In this document: positions 6,425-14,659 of the stretch, piece after piece
Layout: every line of letters begins with the position of its first letter
Numbering within the stretch: the first letter of the stretch is position 1
Source: Bacillota bacterium
Lineage (GTDB): Bacteria; Bacillota_A; Clostridia; Lachnospirales; Bianqueaceae
NCBI GenBank assembly: GCA_017420625.1
Contig: JAFOIR010000063.1
Coordinates: 1-24,334, forward strand
Length of the DNA stretch: 24,334 nucleotides
Direction: 5' to 3'
The notes under the pieces: model-generated
Databases searched by the model: none
The model's input: only the letters and a program-made list of their open reading frames with translations
Told to the model about the DNA's origin: nothing
Position numbers and translations under genes: made by a program

Positions 6425-8662
6425 ATGGATAGTTCGGACGAAAAAAGAAGAGAAGAAATCGAGGATTGGGATCTCGATGAACTTTTCTTCGAAAAAGAAA
6501 AGCAGATTCAGGAAGCCGAGTCCAGGCATCAACTGGCATCGGCTCAGTATGAAGCAAGATTCAGAGCTAATTCAGACAGCCGGGAAGTTAAGAAAAGTGT
6601 TGCAAGGAAAAGTCCTGTAACAGAAGAACTGGAAATTCCGTTGGCTGATGATTTTAAAAACAAATTGGAAAATCATAGTTTCAAGCCGGAAGGCATCCAG
6701 CTGACAAGTGTCGAGCCGGAGCCTTCTTTCGATGCTTACGACGGAACATATGATTATGACTATGATGCTGAAGAAGAGCCTGATCTTCCGCAGGAGCCTG
6801 TCAGCCAGGAGATCAGCAGATCGGAAAGTCAGCCAGGCAGTCAGGGACAGAATCCGCTTGACCTGCCTCCGGCTTCAGTACCAGTAATGAACCAGCCAAG
6901 CCAGGTTCCTGCTGGTCAGGAAACAGGTCAGACTGGTTTGAATCAGCAGCGGGGGACATCTTCAAAGACTCCTCTGCAGCCTTCTGCAGGTGTTCAGGAA
7001 GGCACAGATGTGCCTCGTCCTAAACGTCCGAGAAAGCCGGTCGAGATTCCGGAAGATTTCGGAAATGATGAAGAAGATGATGAAGAAACGCCGGAACAGA
7101 AAAAGAAAAAGATCATTCTTTACAGTGTACTCGGCGGCATTATTCTGCTTCTCGTCATTTTGATCGTCATTTTGCTTCTGACGAATGACAAACCGTCTGA
7201 TAAATCGCAGAATTCTCAGCAGTCTTCGGTGGAAAGCATGATGACAAGACCTACCGATATCCATCAGATGAGTGGTGTTGTCATCAGGATGGATGCCAAT
7301 AACGGTACGATTCTGCTCTATGACGCTGAGAAGAAGACAGAAAAGAGCTTCACGCTGAACCGAAAGGAATTCCCCAAAGTATCTTTGGATAATATCCGGA
7401 TCGGCGATATCGTTGATTTGAAGTATGATGCGCTTCTTGACAACGCTCCTTCTGCCATTTCAAAGAACAAAAAAGCGGAGACCATCACGGATGTAACCGG
7501 TGTAAACATGACGGATAAGCAGGTTGCGATCGGAGGTACGGTTTATACATTTGATGATCAGCTGATCTGCCAGTATCAGGGCAAGGATTACGATAGAACC
7601 AAAATTACCAAAGCAACCAAATTTGACGCGGTCGTACTGGATGGACATCTGTATACGATCCGTATTACAGCGACAACAGGCACCTTTATTCTGGAGAATC
7701 TGAAAGATTACTATGGTGCGCAGGTTAAGCTGACTCCCGCGGAAGGAGAAGAACTAAGCGCTGTTATCAATGACAAAGAGATGAGCTTTGAGCTTCTGGA
7801 AGGCTCGGTGGATGTCGAGGTGACAATGGATCAGAAATCGGTCTATAACGGAAGAAGCTTCGTGACGGCCGGAACAGAGAGCAGATTGAAGCTTCCCAAC
7901 ATAGAAGCCAAGAAAGGAAAAGTTGTCTTCGACGTTTCCCTTCCGGATGATGTGGAGGCGGTCGTCATGGTTGCCGGCCGTAATTATGGTACCGGTACGG
8001 AGATCGATTTTGAATACGGCGATTATTCTGCAATGGTGACAGCTGAAGGCTATGAGACTGCGACGGTACAGTTTAAGGTTGAACAGCCATATCAGAATGT
8101 AACGATCGAGATGAAGAAACAGCTGGTCAAGGTTATCCTGTCAAGTACTCCTTTCGGAGTGGAACTGTTTGTGGATGGCATTCCCAAGGGTGTTATGCAG
8201 CAGGACGGACTGGAAATGGAGATGGAATTCGGTACCTATCAGTTTACTGCTTTCATGGAAGGCTATGAACCGCAGTACCGTAATGTGACATTGGACAAGG
8301 ATTCCGGAACAGTATATATCGCCTTCTACATGGAGAAGCTTCCGGAAGAAAGTTCTGAGTCCAGCATGCCGGTGGAAGAATCCTCCTCCAAGCCGGAGTC
8401 CTCCAAACCGGAAGAGACTTCAGTGCCTGAATCCTCCAAACCGGAAGAACCTTCTGTACCGGCAGAAGAATCCTCTTCTGAACCCGATTCTTCATCTGAA
8501 CCGGAAGAAAGTTCATCGGAAAGCTCGGTGGAAAGCAGTCCGGAAAGTCAGGAAGAGAGCAGTGAATCATCGGCTGAAAGTGTACCCGAAGAGAATACAG
8601 AGTCTTCAGGAGAAGTCTCCGATGATACAGAGAGTACGGAAAGCACGGAAAGTACAGAATAA
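6425..8662 (+). CDS. Single-pass membrane protein with PEGA domains and Ser/Glu/Pro tail
   Basis: A 745-residue protein of unknown specific function. The N-terminal 225 residues are hydrophilic, acidic and Pro/Gln-rich, probably disordered and cytoplasmic. KKKK then precedes one membrane segment at about 230-253 (Ile/Leu/Val only). By the positive-inside rule the following 490 residues are extracellular. About 275-435 is a beta-rich region with repeated elements such as GVVIRMDANNGTILLYD and GDIVDLKYD. About 498-564 and 565-638 look like two PEGA-type repeats (GVELFVDGIPKG, GTYQFTAFMEGYEP). From about 639 to the end is a Ser/Glu/Pro-rich tail. There is no LPxTG motif. PEGA domains are surface beta-modules, and a cell-wall contact role is inference. 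ATG 6425 is preferred: GGGGGA lies 6 nt upstream and the promoter -10 overlaps the longer frame. Confidence 0.75.
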   Translation: MDSSDEKRREEIEDWDLDELFFEKEKQIQEAESRHQLASAQYEARFRANSDSREVKKSVARKSPVTEELEIPLADDFKNKLENHSFKPEGIQLTSVEPEPSFDAYDGTYDYDYDAEEEPDLPQEPVSQEISRSESQPGSQGQNPLDLPPASVPVMNQPSQVPAGQETGQTGLNQQRGTSSKTPLQPSAGVQEGTDVPRPKRPRKPVEIPEDFGNDEEDDEETPEQKKKKIILYSVLGGIILLLVILIVILLLTNDKPSDKSQNSQQSSVESMMTRPTDIHQMSGVVIRMDANNGTILLYDAEKKTEKSFTLNRKEFPKVSLDNIRIGDIVDLKYDALLDNAPSAISKNKKAETITDVTGVNMTDKQVAIGGTVYTFDDQLICQYQGKDYDRTKITKATKFDAVVLDGHLYTIRITATTGTFILENLKDYYGAQVKLTPAEGEELSAVINDKEMSFELLEGSVDVEVTMDQKSVYNGRSFVTAGTESRLKLPNIEAKKGKVVFDVSLPDDVEAVVMVAGRNYGTGTEIDFEYGDYSAMVTAEGYETATVQFKVEQPYQNVTIEMKKQLVKVILSSTPFGVELFVDGIPKGVMQQDGLEMEMEFGTYQFTAFMEGYEPQYRNVTLDKDSGTVYIAFYMEKLPEESSESSMPVEESSSKPESSKPEETSVPESSKPEEPSVPAEESSSEPDSSSEPEESSSESSVESSPESQEESSESSAESVPEENTESSGEVSDDTESTESTESTE
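8343..8659 (+). repeat. Ser/Glu/Pro-rich low-complexity tail of the PEGA protein
   Basis: About 105 codons made almost only of Ser, Glu, Pro, Val and Thr, with recurring units such as ESSKPE and ESTEST. It resembles in composition the linker of the M23 peptidase at the left edge. Likely a disordered extracellular tail that threads into or through the cell wall. Confidence 0.75.
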
Positions 8663-8685
8663 CTCAAACAGGTTGGACGGTAAGA

Positions 8686-8723
8686 GAAGAGCTGATCGGT
8701 CATCTGGCGGGTCAGCTCTTTTT
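8686..8723 (+). terminator. Rho-independent terminator between the PEGA gene and ispE
   Basis: A 9-bp stem AAGAGCTGA (8687-8695) with TCAGCTCTT (8712-8720), a 16-nt loop and a run of T through 8723. The ispE ribosome binding site begins at 8724, directly after the T tract. Confidence 0.8.
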
Positions 8724-8736
8724 GGAAGGGAAAAAG

Positions 8737-9642
8737 ATGGCACTTTCAGAAATCAGTCTGCCGGCATTCGGAAAGATCAATCTGCTGCTGGACGTGGGAA
8801 AAACCAGAGAGGATGGGTTCCACGAAGTTTCCATGCTGATGCAGGAAGTCGATGTGGCGGATGAAGTGAAGATCGTTCTTTCCGAGGAAGGCGGAACCCA
8901 TTTGCTTTGCAGTATCCCGGAGCTTTCGGGAGATAAGAATATTGCTTTCCGGGCTGCCAGACTCATGCAGCAAAACTATCATCTGCCGGACGTTCTGATA
9001 GAGATTCAGAAAAATATCCCGCTGGAGGCCGGAATGGCCGGCGGCAGTACAGATGCTGCCTGCGTGATCGAGGGAATGGATCGAATGTTTGAACTTGGTC
9101 TGTCTCTTCAGGACAAGGAAGAAATGGGAGCTTTACTTGGTTCGGATGTCCCTTTCTTCTTCAGCGGCGGTACTTGTCTTTGCAGCGGCAGAGGAGAGGT
9201 GGTACAGAAGCTTAAAGATCTGCCTTCTCTTCATATTGTGCTGATGAAGCCGCCTTTCGGTATTTCGACACCCTGGTCGTATAAGATGTTCGATGAGAAG
9301 AAAGCAGCAGCTCCGACAGATGTCCGAAAGATGATCCGGGCAGTCGAGACGCAGAATGTGGAAGAGGTCATTTCTCTGATGCATAACCATCTGGAAAGAG
9401 CGGCGCTTGAAAAGTATCCGGTACTGATCAGAATGAAGGAAGATCTGATCGCTGCCGGTGCTGTGACCAGTATGATGACTGGATCCGGCCCGACTGTGTT
9501 TGGGCTTTTTATTAATGAAAACAAAGCGGCTGAAGCAGCCGAACAAATAAAAGAGAAATATCCTGAGCCTGTAAGGATCATCAGGACGGCAACGCACAAG
9601 AAAGGAGCCCCACGTGCTATTTTCCACGAATATAGGAATTGA
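8737..9642 (+). CDS. ispE: 4-diphosphocytidyl-2-C-methyl-D-erythritol kinase
   Basis: Phosphorylates CDP-methylerythritol in the MEP route to isoprenoid precursors, needed among other things for the undecaprenyl carrier of cell-wall synthesis. The 301-residue GHMP-kinase shows AFGKINLLLDV at 10-20 with Lys13, and the phosphate-binding loop LEAGMAGGSTDAA at 96-108. LGSDVPFFFSG carries the catalytic Asp, and the C-terminal glycine motif MMTGSGPTVFG is present. ATG 8737 is chosen over upstream TTG 8722 because GGAAGGGA at 8724-8731 is correctly spaced and the shorter protein begins as family members do. The end overlaps mreB by 29 bp. No promoter is evident after the preceding terminator, so expression may need read-through from the PEGA gene. 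Confidence 0.94.
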   Translation: MALSEISLPAFGKINLLLDVGKTREDGFHEVSMLMQEVDVADEVKIVLSEEGGTHLLCSIPELSGDKNIAFRAARLMQQNYHLPDVLIEIQKNIPLEAGMAGGSTDAACVIEGMDRMFELGLSLQDKEEMGALLGSDVPFFFSGGTCLCSGRGEVVQKLKDLPSLHIVLMKPPFGISTPWSYKMFDEKKAAAPTDVRKMIRAVETQNVEEVISLMHNHLERAALEKYPVLIRMKEDLIAAGAVTSMMTGSGPTVFGLFINENKAAEAAEQIKEKYPEPVRIIRTATHKKGAPRAIFHEYRN

Positions 9643-10618
9643 CCTGGGAACCTCTTCGGTTCTGGTCTATGTAAAAGGAAAAGGAATCGTTCTTCGAGAA
9701 CCTTCTGTTGTGGCCATCCGTAAAGGAGAGATGGTCAGTATCGAAGCAGTCGGAAAAGCTGCCTATGATATGGTAGGACGGACGCCGCAGCAGCTGGAGA
9801 CAATTTTTCCTTTGGAAGGCGGTGTCATCTCTGATTATGTCTACTGCGAGAAAATGCTTCGTTATTTTCTGGAAAAAACAGTCGGACGACTGTGGATGCG
9901 GCCTGTCGTCGCCGTCTGTACCCCCTGTAAGATCACAGAAGTGGAGAGAATGGCGATCATCAAGACCTGTATGGAGGTTGGTGCCAGGAGTGTCCATCTG
10001 ATTGAAGAACCTGTCGCAGCAGCACTTGGAGCCGGGATCGATATCGACCGGCCGAGCGGATGTATGGTCGTCGATATCGGAGGCGGAACAACGGATATCG
10101 CGGTGATTTCAATGGGAAAAGCGATAGTCAGTGATTCCATCAGAATTGCCGGTAATAACTTTGACCGGGATCTGATCCGCTATATGAAGAAAAAATATGG
10201 TCTTCTGATCGGTCAGAAGACGGCGGAACAGGTCAAGATTGAAATCGGGCAGGCGGATCATGAAGAGAGCAAACGAACGATGGCAGTAAAAGGCCGCCAT
10301 GCAGTCAGTGGACTGCCGGGTCAGAAGGTCATCTCCGGAGATGAAGTCTGCGATGCGGTTGCTTCCTCTGCACAGACGCTGGCAGAAGCAGTTCGTTCTG
10401 TTCTGGAGAAAACACCACCGGAACTGGTTTCCGATATCAGCGAGCATGGAATCATGATGACAGGCGGCGGAAGCTTGCTTCGAGGTCTGGACCGTGTGAT
10501 CGCGAAGACATGCGGCATTGACACGTTTGTTGCAGATGATGCGATTTCAGCTGTCGCAATCGGAACCGGAAAATATGTAGATAAGCTCGGCAGGTTCTGG
10601 AAATGCAAATCTCGTTGA
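9614..10618 (+). CDS. mreB: Rod shape-determining protein MreB/Mbl
   Basis: Bacterial actin that forms membrane-associated filaments directing lateral cell-wall synthesis. At 334 residues it is of normal length. Visible are phosphate-1 loop GIDLGTSSVLVYVKGKGIV near the N-terminus, phosphate-2 DIGGGTTDIAVI from about residue 154, and adenosine motif MMTGGGSLLRGL from about 281. The N-terminus resembles Mbl as much as MreB. It starts at GTG with AAAGGAG 5 nt upstream, inside the end of ispE, so translation is probably coupled. It ends 16 bp inside recD2. mreC and mreD, the usual partners, are absent from its flanks. More than one MreB paralogue is common in Firmicutes, so this may not be the only copy. 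Confidence 0.92.
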   Translation: MLFSTNIGIDLGTSSVLVYVKGKGIVLREPSVVAIRKGEMVSIEAVGKAAYDMVGRTPQQLETIFPLEGGVISDYVYCEKMLRYFLEKTVGRLWMRPVVAVCTPCKITEVERMAIIKTCMEVGARSVHLIEEPVAAALGAGIDIDRPSGCMVVDIGGGTTDIAVISMGKAIVSDSIRIAGNNFDRDLIRYMKKKYGLLIGQKTAEQVKIEIGQADHEESKRTMAVKGRHAVSGLPGQKVISGDEVCDAVASSAQTLAEAVRSVLEKTPPELVSDISEHGIMMTGGGSLLRGLDRVIAKTCGIDTFVADDAISAVAIGTGKYVDKLGRFWKCKSR

Positions 10619-12903
10619 TCGATGATTCGAACAAGGTCAGCGGCTTCGTCAACAGCATCATCTTTGAGAACGCAGAGACCGGATATAAGGTGATGGATGT
10701 TGAAACGGAAGAGGGAGATCTTGTCACCGTTGTTGGCATCATGCCGGATGTAGAAATAGGCGAGAAAATCGAAGCATCCGGAAAATGGCGAACTCACAGC
10801 ACTTATGGAGAGCAACTGGAGGCTGAGACTTATGTCCGGTCTCTTCCTGATGATATGGAATCCATGGAAAGATACCTTTCATCCGGAATCATCAAAGGTG
10901 TGGGAGAGACACTGGCCAGGCGAATCGTAGAAATGTTTAAAGAGCAGACGTTCCATGTGCTCGATGCTGAGCCGGAACGTCTCAGTCTTGTTAAGGGGAT
11001 CAGTCAGCAGAAAGCGGCAGAGATCGGTGAACAGTTTGCTGCGAAAGCAGCATCCCGTGAGGCAATGGTGTATCTGCAGGAGCTTGGTCTGACCGCCCGA
11101 ATGGCCATGAAGATTTTTCAGGTCTTCGGAAACCGGACCGTGCAGACGGTCAGAGCCAATCCATATCTTCTGGCAGAACGTGTTTCCGGAATCGGCTTTC
11201 ATAAAGCTGACGAAATTGCCTTCAAGAGTGGTCTCGCTCCGGACTCACCGGCAAGAATTCGAGGTGCAATCCGCTTTATCCTGATCGAAGCAGCAGGAGA
11301 GGGGCATACCTATCTTCCGGAAACGGAACTGATGGATCGTCTGGAGAGGCTGATTGGTTTTCAGGGAGAGATCGTCGAAGATGCACTCGCCCGTGCTGAG
11401 ATGGACGGTCTGATCATTCAGAAAAGGGAGAAGGATGTAGACCGGGTATTTCTGAAACGATATTACCAGGCGGAAATGAAATCCGCAAAACTTCTGGTGG
11501 AACTGCTGGCTCCATTCCGGGAGAAAAGCACGGAAATAGATGAAAAACTGCGGGAGATGGTTCTTCTGGCTGAAAAAGAACTGAAGCTGAGCCTTTCGGA
11601 AGAACAGACGGAAGCAGTGATGGCAGCTATTACATCCGGTGTACTGATCATAACCGGCGGACCGGGTACAGGGAAGACAACGATCATCAAGATCCTGCTT
11701 TCTATACTGGATAAAGTGAAGGCCAAATACCTGCTGGCAGCACCGACCGGACGGGCGGCTAAACGGATGAGTGAAGCAACCAGAAAAGATGCGCAGACGA
11801 TCCATCGGCTTCTGGAGATCCAGTCCGGAGTGGAAGAGGATGAAACAAAACAGTCTTTTAACCGCAATCATTCCAATCCATTAGAGGCGGATGTTGTCAT
11901 TATTGATGAAGTATCCATGGTGGATGCGTCTTTGTTTTCACATCTGCTGGATGCTTTGACTCCGGGGATGAGACTGGTTATGCTGGGTGATAAGGATCAG
12001 CTTCCTTCTGTCGGTGCAGGCAATGTCCTTAGAGACATGCTGCTGAGCGAAGTAATTCCGGTCAAACGGCTTTCTCATATCTACAGGCAGGCGGAGAAAA
12101 GTGATATTATCCGCAATGCGCACCGGATCAATCAGGGGGAACCTCTGCAGTTGACGAAAGGAAAAGAGAACAGCGATTTCTTCTTTATGCATCGGAAAAA
12201 CAGTGAAGACGCTCTGGCAGTGATGCTGGATGTCATAAAGAATCGGTTTCCCAGGTTTGCTCACTGTTCGCCGATCGAAGATATTCAGGTGCTTTCTCCG
12301 ATGAAAAAGGGAACACTGGGTACTTATCATCTGAATGAAGAACTTCAGAAAGCGCTGAATCCTCCGACCTCCAGAAAAAAGGAAGTGCGGATCGGAACAG
12401 TCATTTTTCGTGAAGGCGATAAAGTGATTCAGACCAAAAACAACTATGAGCTGTCCTGGGTTGTGAAAAACAAATTCGGGTATACCATAGATGAAGGCAA
12501 GGGTGTCTTCAACGGAGATATCGGTACGATTCTTTCCATCAGGGAAAGTGAGATCACAGTCCAGTTCGAAGCAGTCCGCCAGGTGATCTATGATTTTTCC
12601 AGCATCCTGCAGCTTGAACTGGCCTATGCCATCACGATCCATAAATCTCAGGGAACGGAGAGTCCGGTGATCGTTCTGCCGCTGGTCGAAGGACCGGAAG
12701 TGCTGTTTACCCGGAACCTGTTATATACAGCGGTTACCAGAGCACAAAAATACGTGATCGTGATCGGCAGTGAGGCTGCCGTGCAGCGGATGATCGATAA
12801 TAATCGGCAGATCGTACGTTATTCGGCACTGGACCTGAGGATCCGTGAATGCAGGGATCAGCTTCTGGAAGTGGAAAAGATGCTGGAAGAGGTTCCGACA
12901 TGA
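10603..12903 (+). CDS. recD2: RecD2-type 5'-3' DNA helicase
   Basis: SF1B helicase of the RecD2/YrrC family, found without RecBC and involved in DNA repair and replication fork processing. The 766-residue protein has the RecD2-specific N-terminal region: an OB-like segment at 1-80, then helix-hairpin-helix repeats around SGIIKGVGETLARRI and ERVSGIGFHKADEI. The motor has Walker A GGPGTGKTT at 352-360, Walker B VVIIDE at 431-436, motif III LGDKDQLPSVGAGN, and motif V/VI region AITIHKSQG ending at about 684. ATG 10603 overlaps the end of mreB. Its ribosome binding site is weak (GG at about 8 nt), consistent with coupling to mreB translation. The stop overlaps the comFC start as ATGA. Confidence 0.94.
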   Translation: MQISLIDDSNKVSGFVNSIIFENAETGYKVMDVETEEGDLVTVVGIMPDVEIGEKIEASGKWRTHSTYGEQLEAETYVRSLPDDMESMERYLSSGIIKGVGETLARRIVEMFKEQTFHVLDAEPERLSLVKGISQQKAAEIGEQFAAKAASREAMVYLQELGLTARMAMKIFQVFGNRTVQTVRANPYLLAERVSGIGFHKADEIAFKSGLAPDSPARIRGAIRFILIEAAGEGHTYLPETELMDRLERLIGFQGEIVEDALARAEMDGLIIQKREKDVDRVFLKRYYQAEMKSAKLLVELLAPFREKSTEIDEKLREMVLLAEKELKLSLSEEQTEAVMAAITSGVLIITGGPGTGKTTIIKILLSILDKVKAKYLLAAPTGRAAKRMSEATRKDAQTIHRLLEIQSGVEEDETKQSFNRNHSNPLEADVVIIDEVSMVDASLFSHLLDALTPGMRLVMLGDKDQLPSVGAGNVLRDMLLSEVIPVKRLSHIYRQAEKSDIIRNAHRINQGEPLQLTKGKENSDFFFMHRKNSEDALAVMLDVIKNRFPRFAHCSPIEDIQVLSPMKKGTLGTYHLNEELQKALNPPTSRKKEVRIGTVIFREGDKVIQTKNNYELSWVVKNKFGYTIDEGKGVFNGDIGTILSIRESEITVQFEAVRQVIYDFSSILQLELAYAITIHKSQGTESPVIVLPLVEGPEVLFTRNLLYTAVTRAQKYVIVIGSEAAVQRMIDNNRQIVRYSALDLRIRECRDQLLEVEKMLEEVPT

Positions 12904-13592
12904 GAGCGGCAGAGTTATTGTTGGATATACTGTATCCACCCAAATGTACGATCTGTCATCGCGCATATGGTAAGCTGGATGAAGTTGGAAAAGAAAGAAA
13001 AGAACGGTTGGGTCTTTGCCCGCTCTGTGATATAGAATCTTACAGGATCGGATTTGATGAATCCGGCAATGATCATATACGGGCTGCTTTTCGATATGAA
13101 GGGGCTGTGAGAAAAGCGATCAGTGAACTGAAGTATCATGGCAGAAAAAGCTATGCCGGATATTTTGCCAGGTGGATGCTGGAAGATCCGGCACTGAAGG
13201 AATGGGTCAGCACATTTGATCTTTTGAGTGCAGTACCTGTTTCGAAGGAGAGGTATCAAACACGTGGTTATAATCAGGCAGAAGAACTTGCCGTGCGAAT
13301 GTCAGAAGTCGTTCATGTTCCGTACAGGCAGCTGGTACAGAGAAAACGGAATACGAAAGCACAGAAAGGACTGAATAAAAACGAAAGAATAATCAATCTT
13401 CAAGGCGCTTTTTGCCTGAGTGATGATGTGGAAAGGATGGACTTTTCTCCGAATACCCGCGTCCTTATGATCGATGATATCTGTACGACAGGTTCGACGC
13501 TTGAGCTGTGCAGGAAAGTGATTCTGGATGCATTTCCTTCCTTTATAGTAGAAGCATTAGCTTTCTCATCAGAAAATGAAGATTTTGCTTGA
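12900..13592 (+). CDS. comFC: ComFC-type phosphoribosyltransferase
   Basis: A 230-residue ComF/GntX-family protein, linked to natural transformation in species that have the machinery and also present in many that do not. The N-terminal zinc site is C16-x2-C19 and C40-x2-C43. The C-terminal type I PRTase domain has the PRPP loop VLMIDDICTTGST at 188-200. The start ATG overlaps the recD2 stop (ATGA at 12900-12903), with GGAAGAGG upstream, which is a clear sign of translational coupling. The ComFA helicase that accompanies it in Bacillus is absent here. Its stop codon lies within the -35 box of the rpmG promoter, and no separate terminator precedes that promoter. Confidence 0.88.
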   Translation: MRAAELLLDILYPPKCTICHRAYGKLDEVGKERKERLGLCPLCDIESYRIGFDESGNDHIRAAFRYEGAVRKAISELKYHGRKSYAGYFARWMLEDPALKEWVSTFDLLSAVPVSKERYQTRGYNQAEELAVRMSEVVHVPYRQLVQRKRNTKAQKGLNKNERIINLQGAFCLSDDVERMDFSPNTRVLMIDDICTTGSTLELCRKVILDAFPSFIVEALAFSSENEDFA

Positions 13593-13617
13593 CAAAGAAA
13601 TCGGGCTGTGGTAGAAT
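13589..13617 (+). promoter_or_regulatory. Consensus promoter of the rpmG-secE-nusG-rplK-rplA operon
   Basis: -35 TTGACA (13589-13594, perfect), 17-bp spacer, -10 TAGAAT (13612-13617). The -35 overlaps the comFC stop codon. Predicted transcription start is about 13624. Confidence 0.88.
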
Positions 13618-13623
13618 CGAAAA

Positions 13624-13735
13624 GCTAACTCGGTCGGGTTTCTTTTTTTTGTGTGCAATTTGATCTCCCTGTCAAGTTGCAGACGGGAAAAGAACCGGCT
13701 GCTTGAAGCAGAATCTAACCAATGGAGGTGGAATC
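13624..13735 (+). promoter_or_regulatory. Structured leader of the rpmG operon
   Basis: Three hairpins are visible. First is a small 5-bp stem (13627-13631 with 13636-13640, loop GGTC) followed by TC and eight T (13643-13650), which is terminator-like. Second is a 10-bp stem 13654-13663 with 13672-13681 and an 8-nt loop. Third is a 5-bp stem at 13699-13711. The first may end transcripts arriving from comFC, attenuate transcripts from the rpmG promoter, or both. No known riboswitch or r-protein leader was recognised. Confidence 0.5.
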
Positions 13736-13885
13736 GTGCGAACCAGAATCACTCTCGAGTGCACAGATTGTAAACAGCGGAATTACAACACCACGAAAGA
13801 CAAAAAGAAACACCCCGAAAGGATGGAGACTAAGAAGTACTGCCGTTTCTGTCACAAGCATACCGTTCATAAGGAGACCAGATAA
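13736..13885 (+). CDS. rpmG: 50S ribosomal protein bL33
   Basis: A 49-residue zinc-ribbon protein of the large subunit. All four zinc cysteines are present (C9, C12, C36, C39), so this is the zinc-containing (C+) paralogue. The start is GTG 13736: GGAGGTG at 13724-13730 lies 5 nt upstream, and the length then matches the family exactly. An in-frame extension upstream has no support. bL33 before secE and nusG is a common Firmicutes order. First gene of the operon driven by the 13589 promoter. Confidence 0.96.
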   Translation: MRTRITLECTDCKQRNYNTTKDKKKHPERMETKKYCRFCHKHTVHKETR

Positions 13886-13910
13886 CTTTACAGGTTAAGG
13901 AGGCGGAGCG

Positions 13911-14090
13911 ATGATTAGTTTTAAAGGACTCAAAGGCGAGTTCAAAAAGATCACATGGCCTGGCCGCAAAGAAGTGGCCAAGAAAACGGCGATCACTCTG
14001 CTCGTATGCGCGATCATGTCTGCGGTTATCGCGGTATACGATCTGTTCTTCAACTGGATCATGCGCGGACTGGAAGATATTTTCCTATAA
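13911..14090 (+). CDS. secE: Preprotein translocase subunit SecE
   Basis: A 59-residue, single-membrane-segment subunit of the SecYEG channel, typical of the short Gram-positive form. The N-terminal amphipathic region contains the family signature EFKKITWPGRKEV (about 10-22). The membrane helix spans about 27-47, followed by a short tail. The ATG has AAGGAGG upstream (13898-13904). It lies between rpmG and nusG, its standard position. Confidence 0.95.
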   Translation: MISFKGLKGEFKKITWPGRKEVAKKTAITLLVCAIMSAVIAVYDLFFNWIMRGLEDIFL

Positions 14091-14110
14091 GGTAAAGAGG
14101 TTGAATTCTT

Positions 14111-14629
14111 ATGGCAGATGAAGCGAGATGGTATGTAGTCCACACGTACTCCGGATACGAAAACAAGGTTAAGGACAGCATTCAGAAAACGGTGGCAAAC
14201 CGTGGAATGCAGGACCGTATCCTGGAAGTGGAAGTACCGCTGGAAGACAGTGTGGAAGAGAAAAACGGCAGACAGGTCGTTGTCCAGAGAAAAGTTTTCC
14301 CCGGATATGTTCTGATCAACATGGTCATGAACGATGATACCTGGTATGTCGTTCGCAATACCCGCGGTGTGACGGGCTTTGTCGGGCCCGGATCCAAGCC
14401 GGTAGCGCTCTCTGACGAAGAAGTACGCAAACTCGGAATCAGTTCCGCTCAGTTCAAGATCGATGCTGAACTGGGAGAAAGCGTCCAGATTATGAACGGT
14501 CCGTTTGAAGGATCTGTCGGTGAAGTTACCGAGATCAGACCGGAAGACGGAATGGTGGTAGTCGCCCTGTCGATCTTTGGGCGAGAAACGCCGGTCGAAA
14601 TTAGTTTCGAACACATCAAAAAGATTTAA
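14111..14629 (+). CDS. nusG: Transcription termination/antitermination factor NusG
   Basis: RNA polymerase-binding elongation factor that modulates pausing and couples transcription to Rho or ribosomes. The 172-residue protein has the NGN domain (WYVVHTYSGYENKVK near the start, FPGYVLINM in the middle, then NTRGVTGFVG) and a C-terminal KOW domain (about 122-172) containing GPFEGSVGEV. Length is normal. The ribosome binding site AGAGG stands about 11 nt before the ATG, slightly far. No promoter is seen in the 20-bp gap after secE. Confidence 0.96.
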   Translation: MADEARWYVVHTYSGYENKVKDSIQKTVANRGMQDRILEVEVPLEDSVEEKNGRQVVVQRKVFPGYVLINMVMNDDTWYVVRNTRGVTGFVGPGSKPVALSDEEVRKLGISSAQFKIDAELGESVQIMNGPFEGSVGEVTEIRPEDGMVVVALSIFGRETPVEISFEHIKKI

Positions 14630-14659
14630 GGTTTTCATTCTTACAGGAGGTGGAAAAGA

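Noticed and set aside
8253..8570. Antisense frame opposite the PEGA protein tail
   Set aside because: Its Leu/Pro/Trp repeats are the reverse complement of the Ser/Glu/Pro tail; low-complexity artefact.
11245..12642. Two antisense open frames (208 and 234 codons) opposite recD2
   Set aside because: They run opposite the helicase motifs, are Phe/His/Gln-rich as expected of antisense frames, and have no supporting start signals.
13618..13735. A tRNA gene in the rpmG leader, as found near secE in some genomes
   Set aside because: No cloverleaf, TTCRA motif or acceptor stem could be assembled from the hairpins seen.
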